The notes under the pieces: generated by a model
Seen by the model: only the letters and a program-made list of their open reading frames with translations
What the model was told of the DNA's origin: nothing
Databases searched by the model: none
Assembly: GCA_003344405.1 (NCBI GenBank)
Contig: NOWV01000328.1
Span: 1 to 47,488, forward strand
DNA: 47,488 nt
Source: Trichoplax sp. H2
Lineage: Eukaryota; Placozoa; Uniplacotomia; Trichoplacea
Direction: 5' to 3'
Shown: in pieces, positions 11,353 to 22,017 of the stretch
How the letters are laid out: each line of letters begins with the position of its first letter
How positions within the stretch are numbered: position 1 is the first letter of the stretch
Made by a program: the position numbers and the translations under genes

Positions 11353-12432
11353 ATGAGTTCATCAATGTTAAGCATAGCCGTATCTATAAATTCAAGATTC
11401 GATAATAGTTCTGATATTCAATCAAATCACACTTACGAATTGAACATAATTAAGTGGAAAACAGTGATTTCATCCTCAATTTTACTTCCGATTTTTACAT
11501 TTGGAATTTTTGGTAATGTTTTATTAATTTCTACTATTCATAAACATAAAAAATTTCATACACCATCTTATATTTTATCAGTTAACATGGCCATATCTGA
11601 CATTATACAGCTACTGTTTGGCACCACTTATCTTGTACTTAACGTTATCTTGATATACGGATTTTCTTTAAATACTGCGAGTTATAAAGCTATTTGTCAA
11701 ATTCACTTTTCGGTACTAAGTTCATCATTTACAACTTCGTCGCAGTCACTTTTGGCAGTTAGTATAGATCGCTACTTAACCATTAATACTGTAAATAATT
11801 CTAAATCACCATTTACAAGGCGTAAAGTATTGATTTTAACTATCATTTATACATGGCTTATAGGATTCACATTAGCAATTCCTGTAGCTTTTGTAGTTGA
11901 TATTAATCCTGCGTTTCCGTTCTTGTGCGATTTAAGATCAAATGGCATGGATCGTAACCAATTGATACCTATAATTCGATTTATAACGGCGATTATTTCT
12001 TATCCAGTTCCCTTACTAACAGCGTCATTCTTATATCAGAAAGTAATTAAACGAATACGATCGTCTATAGTGGCTCACAATGAATTAAAAAATAAAGTTT
12101 GTGTATGGAAGAATCACTCTAGACAAGTTGATGCAACTAAAATGATGATTATAGCAACCGTAATATTTATGATAATTGCATTACCCATGTTCATCGTTTT
12201 GGTACTATTTTCAACAACACAAACCTCTGTAACAGAATTAGTGTTGGAAGGAGGACTTGTACCATACATACTTATAACAGGATCATTTTTGCTGGCTATG
12301 ATTAATTCTGTTCAAAATCCGCTTGTTTTCTTCGTCTATAACAAAACATTTCGCAAAGCTATAATTAATAATAGACGTCAGTACAATTTGCGTTTTCTAC
12401 CATCTGCCAGATTTTTATCTCGTGTATCATAG
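11353..12432 (+). CDS. Rhodopsin-type (class A) GPCR, receptor 1
   Basis: Intact 359-residue seven-helix receptor in one exon, predicted in the plasma membrane and signalling through a heterotrimeric G protein; ligand unknown. The N-terminus carries NxS/T sites at N18 and N25. Landmarks: GN55 (1.50) in TM1, Asp83 (2.50) in MAISD, Cys115 (3.25), DRY at 139-141, Trp168 (TM4), ECL2 Cys192 in FPFLCD, Pro278 (6.50) and NP at 322-323. Oddities: TM6 has Ala276 where Trp6.48 is usual, and TM7 reads NPLVF, with Phe for Tyr7.53. Residue 3.32 is Leu122 and 7.43 is Met316, so it is neither aminergic nor an opsin. The FLYQKVIKRI end of TM5 resembles the pseudogene at 4163. The start is the first ATG of the frame; a second Met at codon 5 is possible. 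Length is typical of the family. Confidence 0.93.
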   Translation: MSSSMLSIAVSINSRFDNSSDIQSNHTYELNIIKWKTVISSSILLPIFTFGIFGNVLLISTIHKHKKFHTPSYILSVNMAISDIIQLLFGTTYLVLNVILIYGFSLNTASYKAICQIHFSVLSSSFTTSSQSLLAVSIDRYLTINTVNNSKSPFTRRKVLILTIIYTWLIGFTLAIPVAFVVDINPAFPFLCDLRSNGMDRNQLIPIIRFITAIISYPVPLLTASFLYQKVIKRIRSSIVAHNELKNKVCVWKNHSRQVDATKMMIIATVIFMIIALPMFIVLVLFSTTQTSVTELVLEGGLVPYILITGSFLLAMINSVQNPLVFFVYNKTFRKAIINNRRQYNLRFLPSARFLSRVS

Positions 12433-12669
12433 AATTAAACGTTTATATATGCTCCTATATCATGGAAAAAATGATGTCAACTCTAATAGATTAAATTTTT
12501 AATTGTAATTCTTACCAATAGACGAATAGTACATTAATCGTATGTCTAATTTGTAATACCAATTTTCTAATTTATTGCCACAGTATATTACAGTCTTATA
12601 ATATTTTCACTTTTTTATCTATCTTAATTATTTTCAATTTCGACAAAGAATTCTTTATCGAGTGTGAGA

Positions 12670-12675
12670 AATAAA
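12670..12675 (+). terminator. Candidate poly(A) signal for receptor 1
   Basis: AATAAA 238 bases after the receptor stop codon, followed by a T-rich stretch. It is the first canonical hexamer downstream on this strand that I saw. Such hexamers are common by chance in AT-rich DNA. Confidence 0.35.
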
Positions 12676-14608
12676 GACATGCATTTTTTTGCATAAGAAA
12701 CAAAAATTACTGAAAAAATCATATCAACTATAACTTGTTAAGGGCTTAACCTTTTCCTATTAACAACTACAATCATATGATAAAAATTATCGTACTGAAC
12801 AAACATCTCTTACTAAGCTATAATATCTAATTCTACATATGTTTGCCAAAAGTTACTGAGTGACCAGTATTTTCTGTGGTTAGATTTAAGTAATAAAGAT
12901 AGCCAATAAACTGAATGAAATCAATTAATTTTGCAGAATTTGTTTCTGGACTTTAGTATTTAATTCCATATTTAAATCTATAAAACCTTTTTGAATTACC
13001 AGGATTCTTCTAGACTAGAACTATATGTTTATGACTACTAATTTAAATACTCTGTAAATTTAGAAACCCACTTTGGTTAATGATATATTCTTAAATATTA
13101 TTTCGTAGAATTATGTACGAAATCATCGTTAAACGAGTTCAATCAATGTCTCTACATTATATAGTAAGATTACTTCCTCAATTTGTGGCACAGAATTATA
13201 TCGCTTAAACTTCTATTTTGAAGGAAAACAGCGATTGAAGCTTTATATTTGCATTAATTTACTTACCACCGTCGCCATTTACTCAGTGCATTTATATTTA
13301 TTCCCGTATTTAAAGCGACTATCAGTTAAATATGTAATACAAGACATAATTAGCTATTTCTAAAATTGTTTAGGTACCAGCTTTATTTTAAAATTTATTC
13401 TTAAATAATAGGTTAACTAAGGTACATTCTTATTGCAAGTCTTAATTCCTATTTAAATTATAACTACATGGAATTATTAAGAAATAAAATTCTTAAATGT
13501 AGCTCGGGAAAAGTTAATCTACCATTTAGTAAAAGATTTGCTGCATTTCCTTTGCACTTGAAATACAATATTACCTTACCAACCGCCTTTAAAAATTGCA
13601 ACCAAAGCATTTTGTTAAGTAAGAAAGAATTTTGATTGGAATATTACTACACTTTAAGTAAGATTATAAAAATCAAGAAAAAAAGTGATATTTATTATGA
13701 AGTAAATAAAATATTGTTATCCGCCATCAACAGAGAACCATATTTAATTGTTTATTACACTAAATCTATTCGATAACGCAGATTAATACAAGAAACTCAT
13801 TAATTTGCAACCTAAAGTAAGCTCAGTAAATTATAATTATTAAACTATTTACCAACTGCTGGAAATTTGGAAATTTATACTGTAGAGCTTATGAATTCAA
13901 TTAGTAAAATGGCTTTTTAGGATACATATGAATAATTAGTATCAACAGTATATGCGTTTCTCAGGAGCGCATATCACATGTCCTAAGCAGTGGTAATTGA
14001 TCTGATATAAAGCTTTGAAAACATCTTATAACAAACTTTTAGTTTCTTTTTTGTACTAAACATTAACAGATAACGAAAGTTTAGGTATTATTATTCCCAG
14101 TCTATAAGATAATAAAATAATTTATGTGATATTTATTAAAATTCATTAGTTTTTATAATAAGTGAAACGTTTTGCTTTACAATTAACGCAACTACATAAA
14201 GCAATAACCTTGCAATTAAAATTTGATTGGAAGATATAAGCCAGATATTATGCCTAACATTTTCCTCAGTCGTAGTCAACTTACTTAAACATTTTTTCAT
14301 CAGAAGTTCAAACTCAAGTTATAATCCTTCAATAGATATAGTCTAAGCCCATAAGTTTTCAAAAATCACTTCAATTCTGCTTTGTTTTGATAAATGATTT
14401 TTTGCAGAAGTCAGCATGATAATGATAAGTTATTGAAAGCTAAATTACCTTAAATGACATTATCTACTTTTACAAACCTTTGTTTGGCAAACCTTATTTT
14501 CAATATTCTTGCATTTTATTACATGACACTAAAACTGTTGCCCTAGTACAAAAGTAATCTTAAATAAAGCTGATGCACATAATTACATAAGCTGAAGGAG
14601 CGTTTATC
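12676..14608. other. Non-coding stretch
   Basis: No frame above background and no recognised repeat or LTR end. Confidence 0.45.
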
Positions 14609-14866
14609 TCAAAAGTCCTTTCGAATTAAGCTATAGATGCTATCATATATGTGTATTAACCTGCGTGAATAAGTATATCGGCAATTCGCGGAATCCTTTA
14701 TTTTGAAAATTGGCTGAAATGCTATAGGCATTTTACAAAATGACATAATCCTAGGATATTTGAACAGATACGTTACATTGTCAACTAATGACAGGTTTAT
14801 TAGATTTATAACAGTTATATTACGCCTTATAATGTATAAGACTCCCCAAAATAGGACTACGAGCAA
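14609..14866 (-). pseudogene. Possible TM1-TM2 relic of a class A GPCR
   Basis: An 85-codon minus-strand frame, opened by TTG rather than ATG, contains LFWGVLYIIRR followed by NITVINLINLSLVDN and then a Cys. The spacing resembles a TM1 end, an ICL1 with a basic pair and a TM2 with the NLSxxD core, one residue shorter than usual. No TM3-TM7 could be read downstream on this strand. It may be a decayed receptor or a chance hydrophobic frame. Confidence 0.28.
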
Positions 14867-15097
14867 TAAAAATCAACATCCAGATAAAGTAATTGGGTTT
14901 ACTTTATAATTTATTGCTTGATAATACATATCGCAAGCAGTAAACGAAATTTCTTATTATCCTAGATATTTACTCTAAAATAAATTATTATAAAATAATT
15001 TTCAGGAATTTAAATATATTGTTCATAAAGCAAAATTTATGATATAATAATTCAAATGCAACCTTCATAGAGTGGACTAGCAATGTTCTAATTTTGA

Positions 15098-15292
15098 TTA
15101 AGTTAACTTCTCTCGACAAATTCGACTTGCAGAATCCACCCTTTCAATAAATGCTGAAATTTTAGAAAGATTAAATTGATAATTGCTGCCACGCCAGCAA
15201 GGATACAAGTCAGTAAATCCATTTATAAAAGTTGTTAAGTATTCATACAAATCTTCCATTGACCTTTCGTATTTCAAAGACAAATTCATCAA
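15098..15292 (-). other. Unassigned minus-strand coding-like segment
   Basis: A 64-codon frame with balanced composition (Cys-Trp pair, Asp/Glu/Arg-rich helix-like ending ERVDSASRICREKLT) that looks more like real protein than neighbouring frames. The first in-frame ATG is codon 2. A donor-like AAG/GTAAGT lies about 20 bases upstream on the same strand, too close to be a normal intron to this frame. I do not recognise a family. It could be an exon of an undetected gene or a relic. Confidence 0.25.
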
Positions 15293-16119
15293 GATGCGCT
15301 ATGCTAGTAACGTAACTTACCTTATCTGGTAGTAGAAATTTAGTGATGATTGGTAGATTAAGTTTTTATTTTAATTTAGCCTCAGCACTTTATAGATAAT
15401 CATAACTTTGTTCCTGAAGCAATCATTTCACGTATGGCTGATGATAATAACAATAAAATATATAATATTTGCTCGAAAAGAAACCATTTATATACAACTT
15501 TAAGGTTAAGATCTCTAATTAATTATAAATAAAATTAGTCAAATTAGTACCTTTCGCGATTCTAGTTTGTTACATGTAATTCTCACGGGCCGAACAATTA
15601 GTGAGTTGAATGAAGACAGTAAGATTAGGTCTCTAAACTTTATGGCGAAGAAGAGCCTCAGAATATCATTAACCATTAGCAAATGTTCATCTTAATCTTA
15701 GAATATATCTAAAGCAAATTGTCGAAAATATAGAATTACTGTGGCAGAATTGGAAGTAAAATAAATAGGCTTTCTTTACTTGGAAATATTGAACGCTTGT
15801 TAGACTTAAATTTGCCTCTTGCAAGCTATCCTTATTTAAAACATATGTCTAGTGATTGCTAGGCTTCGTCTAAGTAAAAAACTCCTGTATTTATTACGAT
15901 CTAAAGAAGTAACAAATTTCGGTAAATCTCAAATCAGAATTACTATCTTATTTGATTAATTTGGCTATCAGCAATGTACGTGATATTGCAATCATGATTA
16001 ATAGTAGAGATCAAGTAAGTTTGAGTGGTCATTTGCACATGTTAGAGCTCCAAATATTCCTATAAGATTTCTTTATCTCAGTTTCTAATAGATATTTCGT
16101 AGGGATGGGTTAGAAGGTG
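15293..16119. other. Non-coding stretch
   Basis: Nothing recognised on either strand. Confidence 0.4.
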
Positions 16120-16820
16120 TAAATTGAATCACAATCTAGTCGCTAGCCATATTCTATTCAACTTGAGATTGAATATGGCTTTGGATAGCTTTCAAGTGCG
16201 GAGATAAAAATGTTAATAAGAAATTGATTAGTTCGAGGTTAGAATGGGATGATATGTAATATAGCCTTCACATCAAATTCACTACTGGATACATATCTTC
16301 TTTTGTCAGACATGACAAGAATGCATTCAACAACTCAAACTTCTTAATTCCGCTAATGGCTTAGATCAATTCAGTACTCAAATTTTCGAATCTTCGATCC
16401 GACTAATATCATACTTGCAAACATTTTAATACCATGCTCACGTAATCTTCAACTATTCCATTAATGGAAGGAATCCCAGTCGGTTTAATTATATATTTAA
16501 TCCACTGACAACGCCAAAAATTGGCCACCTTACCATTTAAAAAAAAATCGTCTATAAGCCATTTGTCTCTACCTTAGCTCGCCACCTTGCCTCCTATATT
16601 GGATCACGTTCAATTTTATCCTCATTGATAGATTTCACTAATACTTTTATCCATTAAATATTAATTAATGATACATACTAAAACGAAAAAACATAATTGG
16701 GCAAGTGAATCATTGGATTTTTGCTGATGCTTCTGGCTCCATTCCTCATAATTATGTATGATATGCCGTAACAACGTACATTTGTTTGGATGTCTTTACT
16801 GGTTGATTTTGAAACATCTA
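16120..16820 (-). pseudogene. Degenerate minus-strand coding-like region, identity unknown
   Basis: Read on the minus strand, several stop-free blocks of about 25-35 codons are separated by stops and shifts, for example a block rich in Trp/Lys/Pro around 16400-16530 and a Cys-Tyr-Gly block around 16690-16780. Composition differs from the surrounding AT-rich DNA. A retroelement pol or transposase relic is possible, but I could not fix any catalytic motif. A hairpin with a perfect 10-bp stem (AGCCATATTC/GAATATGGCT) lies at 16145-16180. Confidence 0.22.
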
Positions 16821-17798
16821 GTGAGATATTGTTATTACTATATAGTGATAGATTCACTATCTAACTTAAATATCAATACATTACGGAGTTGAATGAAGAC
16901 ATCCACTAAGTTCTCTGTCACTTTATCTTCTTTTCAATACTGTATTAGAGACTTTAGAAAATTGTTTTGTCTACCATAATTTCTCATTATAACCTAGAAA
17001 AATGTAAATTAATGACGACGTTCAATATAGGAATATATCGTCAATCGAAGCAATAGTAACGTTCGGGTCTGAGTAAAGTAGTGTTCTTGATCCGTTTTTA
17101 ATCGGCGCAGCTCCCTTAAAAGGCCAAAGTACACGGTAAAGTTTATTTATTTTTGATACAAAGAGGTCACGAGTAATCAGTTGCTTATTAGTATATAATA
17201 ATATGTGCTTATATATTAGTTGTGAGCGAAATTTGCTACTTATTATTATTTACACAATATGATACAGTAAGAATACTTGAATATGTTAAAATGAGCAATT
17301 AATATTTATCGGTATCCTAAATTGTACACTCGGCTAGGCTGACAGTATCTAAATTAAGTCGGATTAAATACACTATCTCAGCATTAGTTAAATTACGTAA
17401 GCTTAGAATCTAATTTGCTAATATAAGCCTTTTGCTAATAATAGTTATATCGATACAGCATTTAGCAATTATACTAAGATTTTAACATGCACAGATTGAG
17501 TTGCGTCTCTCATGTTCCTAATCAGAGTAGCTCAAAGTGTTAGCTAAGTAAAGCAGAGCAATTCTCATATAAGTCTCTTTTACAACATTACTAGACGATC
17601 GTAGTACGAACATTATCAGTAGATATTAAATATGTAGCATCATCTCTGACTTACATTATGCTGGTCTATCCTCATGATAAATGTATCTTATCTCTAATAA
17701 GTTACAGGTTTTATATAAGTTTTGTTGTATCGCACTACACTTGGTTTAATAGATAACTAATCTAATGTAAAGGGCTGCTATTAATTTCAGTATATTGT

Positions 17799-18395
17799 TG
17801 TTACAGTGTTATATACTGTATTACAGTAGAAATATCTATGTTAGGATAATTCTATTAGACTATCCTTATTTAGTTAACTTCTAATTTGGATATACTGTGA
17901 CTTATACACATACTGAAATTAATAGTTATAATAGGGAATGCAAATCATCTGCTTACAGTTCGAATCATTGTGATTGTAATTTACTTATGGTAGACTGTAA
18001 ATTATCATGGAAATGTTCCGTGATAGGTCATATCGTAATCTGACTATTCTGTATTAGTCATTACATGTCTATGTTCGTAAATACTGTTGTCTGCATTAAG
18101 GGAGCAGTAGCTAAAATTAATATCTAATTCAGTAAATGATTCTAATGTTAATTGTATTAACTATGACTCATGAACTATTGAGGATTAGTATATAAATGCA
18201 GTATATCGTGAAATAAATAAGAATTGTCCAACTTAGTGCTTAACGTAAAATACGAGGCGTTTAAGTCTTTGTGTAGTCTGCTAGAAGAGCAAAAGTATTC
18301 GTGATAGTGCAGATATCGTTCCTTGATACGTGGTTCAAGGAATTGACTTATTGACCGTATATTGCGTTATCTTGTTGCAAGGCTGTTTTGTGAAA
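17799..18395 (+). mobile_element. Solo LTR family A (597 bp)
   Basis: Begins TGTTACAGTG and ends TTTTGTGAAA, where the family terminus CA has become AA. It is flanked by a perfect 5-bp target duplication, ATTGT (17794-17798 and 18396-18400). The 5' end folds as TACAGT-GTTATAT-ACTGTA (17802-17820). TATAAA is at 18190-18195 and AATAAA at 18212-18217, an unusually short distance. The GGCGT motif lies downstream, and a U5 stem-loop with an 8-bp stem and 8-base loop is at 18319-18342. No internal retrotransposon genes, so a solo LTR. Confidence 0.85.
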
Positions 18396-18714
18396 ATTGT
18401 CTAGCTTAATCTTATCAATAATGCAGAGTCTTCAACTACCAAGCACGAAATCTGAGTCACTTCACTGAAGACGCAGCAACATTACTTTAAAAAAGTTGTT
18501 TTAATGTAATAAGGAAATTAGTAGCTGATATGATGAAATTGCATATTTACGGGTACATGCTAAGAATATTTCATCAATGGCCGTAGCTGAGAGCTATACA
18601 AAGTACTGCTATCAGGTAATATACTAAAGTGATTTCTAACATCGTGGCAGAATATTATAGAAAGTTACAGATAACAGCATTTTGTATGAGTTATGTAAAA
18701 TTGTATTGGCCGGG
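18396..18714. other. Spacer between inverted A elements
   Basis: 319 bp without frame or repeat. It separates two A LTRs whose predicted transcripts would converge. Confidence 0.4.
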
Positions 18715-19368
18715 TGTTACAAAATAGCTCTGCAACAAGATAACGTAGTGTACGATCAATAAGTCGATTCCCTGAACCATACATCAGGATGCAATATCTG
18801 CGCGATCGGGAACGCTTTTCCTATACCAGTAGACTACACAAAGACTTACTGTAGACGCCTCGTATTTTACGTTAAAGACTTATCTTAAAAACTCACAAGA
18901 TTATACGATATACCGAATCTATGAACTCTTTTACAATAATTAAGCATCCTTATTAGTAATATTGAAGTAGAAACTATATAATGAATCAAAACTAATTTTT
19001 GTACTGAAACTTAATGAAGATAATAGTATTTACGAACATAAGACATCTAATGACTAATAGAAAATAGTCAGATTGCAATATGTTCTATCATGTAGCATTT
19101 CGATTGTAATCTACAATCTACCATAAGTAAATTACAATCATAGTGATTTGAATTGTAAGAATATTATTCTCGATTCCCTACATTTAACTACTAATTTCAG
19201 TATGTTGTATATATCTAATATCACTGCCATAAAAGCTAGTACTATACTTAAACATCATACTGTATATCTAAAATTAGAAACTCAGTAAATAAGAGTAAAC
19301 CAACAAAATTATCCTAATATAGTTACGTCTACTTTAATTTCGACATTAAAGTGGGTAAAACTGTAACA
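18715..19368 (-). mobile_element. Solo LTR family A, minus strand (654 bp)
   Basis: On the plus strand it opens TGTTACAAAATAGC and closes ACTGTAACA. Flanks CCGGG (18710-18714) and CAGGG (19369-19373) give a 5-bp duplication with one mismatch. About 55 bp longer than the A copy at 17799 and clearly diverged. Its U5 stem-loop (18771-18788) has the shorter CCTGA/TCAGG stem with the same 8-base loop. Confidence 0.8.
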
Positions 19369-19518
19369 CAGGGCCAATTTCCATTATTCACTTTGTAATT
19401 TTAGCTATTTCCAGCTGTTTTATGTGAAACCTCGAAAAGTAAATTTTTCTAATATAGACGAACTAGCACCGTTATAAAATCGAACTTTCATGGATAAGTA
19501 GAGAGCTGACTAAGACGT

Positions 19519-20989
19519 TGTAGTAAAAGGACTAAAAGTAGAGTCCTTTGTAGTTTTTAGTATGTAATTAGTATTATTAGATAGAGAATATCGATTATTT
19601 TACTATACAAAATACCTACAAAGTGATAGTGTCTTTAAGTTTTACCCTGCCAAATCATCATGTCGCCATCTTTTCTTCTTCATTATTTTACAAGGTATTA
19701 TATAGATTACTATAGAAGTAGCCCTATAGAGCAAATGCCTAATCTAAACAAAGGGCGTTTCATCGTCTATTCAAATTGTAAAGAAATTTGACTTAGTAGC
19801 AAAACCCTATCCTTAGAGAAAGGGGATTTATAACATGACGATAAAGTACTGTAAGGTAGTCTATACTCGTACAGTTACAGTACAATCTGACGCTAAAACA
19901 TCAACTGTCAATACTCGCGAATACTAAGCGGTACTAATGTCAGAAAAGTAGTCGTAGTAGTCATATAAATTTTTTTGATAAGCGATTACTGTGATCTTCA
20001 TAAAAAGCAAATGTTTCCGGATTTGTGTCCGATATAGTTTTCGGATTCTGGGACCGGTCGGGTTTGTGTCCGATATAATTTTCCTGTTTTGGAACCGGTC
20101 GGGTTTATTTTTAATTTATTTCTGAATTATAATTTTTCTGTTTTAAGTTTTGGATTTTTGTTCATGAAAAATATCGTAAGAGTTGATTTTTGAGATTTGG
20201 ACTTTTTGTTATGAATTTGAAACTTTGGAATTTTATGACGTGACTTGAAGTCACGTTAGGAGATTTAGTGAGGAAAATAGAAAATAAGATGGAAATTGGC
20301 AGAGGTTGTGTTGATTGTTAGGTAGTTAGAATGTTGTTTTTATGACTAAATCTTGATGTTTAAAGGTTAATTTTTAGCTTTTTATAGTGTATTAATGATA
20401 GAAATTATGTTAGAAATGAAGTTTGATGTATTTTTATAGTTAGCTTGTTACTTTTATAGTGTTTTGTAAGGGAATGGTAGGGTTAATTGTGTCTGAACTT
20501 TGAATGATTTTTGTTTTCTTAAATGGTGCAAAGTAGTTTTCTAAAACGGATCTTAAGAGCGATTGGTTAGCAAATGTTTAGTTTTAAATACCTCTGACGG
20601 CTCTACGAAGCCTATAAATGATAGTGCAATTAGAAAATTTAGGGAGAGAGTAGAAGAAGATTTTATTTGAAGAACTTGTTGAATTTAAAAGGCCTTCGGG
20701 GTCGAATTGTCGTAAGTTAAAACGTTCTTCTTTTTGAAAGGTTGTTTGGTCGTTGATAGTTTTTAAGTCTGTAATTTATTTTAATAATACTTAAAGCTAA
20801 GTATTTGTGCGGTTGTTCGGTTTATACTTCTCTCCATTTTTGTTTTGAAATAAATTGTTGTTCGGTTATTTCCCCAAATTTTATTTGGTGTCAAAGTATT
20901 AGCGCTAAGTCGACCGGAGTGCAACGAAAGTAGAATCAAAGTTTGTTAAAGTTTTGTAGCTTGATCTCTACATATTTCATTTCATTACA
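19519..20989 (+). mobile_element. Solo LTR family L (1,471 bp)
   Basis: Begins TGTAGTAAAAGG, ends CATTTCATTACA (short imperfect inverted ends), flanked by a perfect 4-bp duplication ACGT (19515-19518, 20990-20993). A 42-bp unit containing TTGTGTCCGATATA and ACCGGTCG is directly repeated at 20019-20060 and 20061-20101 and may be an enhancer. TATAAA at 20613-20618 and AATAAA at 20849-20854 fit a U3-R-U5 layout. The composition is T/G-rich on this strand, unlike its surroundings. No coding frame of note, so a solo LTR of an unseen full-length element. TTTGGTGTCAAAG at about 20883 resembles a primer-binding site, but it lies inside the boundaries set by the duplication, so it is probably coincidental. 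Confidence 0.75.
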
Positions 20990-20993
20990 ACGT

Positions 20994-21424
20994 CAAATGG
21001 ACTCATAGACGACTCTTAAAGCGCTGCTTCTATGGTTGAAGATGGTATTAATTGGTTAAGGCTACGCTATCGTATAGCACATGGAAGATTTCTTTTTACT
21101 TAATAATTGTTATTTCAAGTTAGCAAATTGCAAGCCTACTAAAATTTAGAACTCATTCATTACAGTACAGTATAAAAATTCACATCATGCCAGTATGAAT
21201 TTTTTTATTTGGCAGCGTTACAATTTTACTCGGCATCGATATTTTCCATGCCGAGTGACCAACTATTGAAACTCTAGAAAATGTTCTAAAACTTCTGGTA
21301 AACCTGGACTCCCAATGGTAGATTGTTTACAAATATTCCTCTATTATGAACTTTAACCCATTAAACTTGTTGATCTAACCGCCAACTTTTTCAAGATCGA
21401 ACAAATGCGTCACTAGGAACTTCC
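20994..21424. other. Spacer between L and F LTRs
   Basis: No frame or recognised repeat. Confidence 0.4.
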
Positions 21425-22012
21425 TGTCACAAAACAACTTTCGTGAACGTACCTAAACTAGTCTATCTACGCTTAAGGTTCCCCGACTAACTCCGGAGAT
21501 CCTCAGTAAAGGAAAACTAACTTATTCCTATACCATAGACAACGAGTCCAGCGATAGGTTTAGGTTATTAAATATTTTATTACCAGATATTGCAACTTAG
21601 TACCAGTGTACTCTAGCGTAGCCTTCGTGGAACTCAGATTAAAAAGTAATGATCAAGCTTATATACAGGTTCATATATCACACAAATAAGATCGGTACTA
21701 ATCTTTCACATTAAATTATAGAATGTGCAATACAGATCCATACAGGCTTACTATAGATTCAACTAGCTCGAGTGTTACTTATCACTTGTCACAAGTTAAT
21801 ATTATTAATTAGCACCTTATTAAATAACATAATAATCTTTACAGCTTGACGTTTAAATTGCTAACACCATATCCACGCTGTATATTACTAGGATAATTAA
21901 TAACAAAACTCAATTAACAACTAGGTTGTGGCCGAGATCGGCAACCTCCATAATAATATTGTTACACATTTTAGATCAAAATATTATTCATTTCGGAGCG
22001 AGCTCCGTCACA
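21425..22012 (-). mobile_element. Solo LTR family F, minus strand (588 bp)
   Basis: Perfect 5-bp target duplication CTTCC (21420-21424, 22013-22017). Read on the minus strand it starts TGTGACGGAGCTCGCTCCG, whose CGGAGC-TC-GCTCCG forms a tight hairpin. It has a GTATATAAGC box and AATAAA in the middle and ends AGTTGTTTTGTGACA, very like the ends of families A and B. No internal genes. Confidence 0.85.
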
Positions 22013-22017
22013 CTTCC

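Noticed and set aside
11126-11365. 79-codon minus-strand frame overlapping the start of receptor 1
   Set aside because: It begins with ATG and is hydrophobic, but it overlaps the receptor N-terminus head to head and lacks a consistent TM or domain pattern. A vague TM2-like SAVDS string is not enough.
20875-20900. Primer-binding-site-like TTTGGTGTCAAAG in element L
   Set aside because: It would end the LTR about 100 bp earlier, but the perfect ACGT duplication and the TG...CA ends place the boundary at 20989, with the motif inside.
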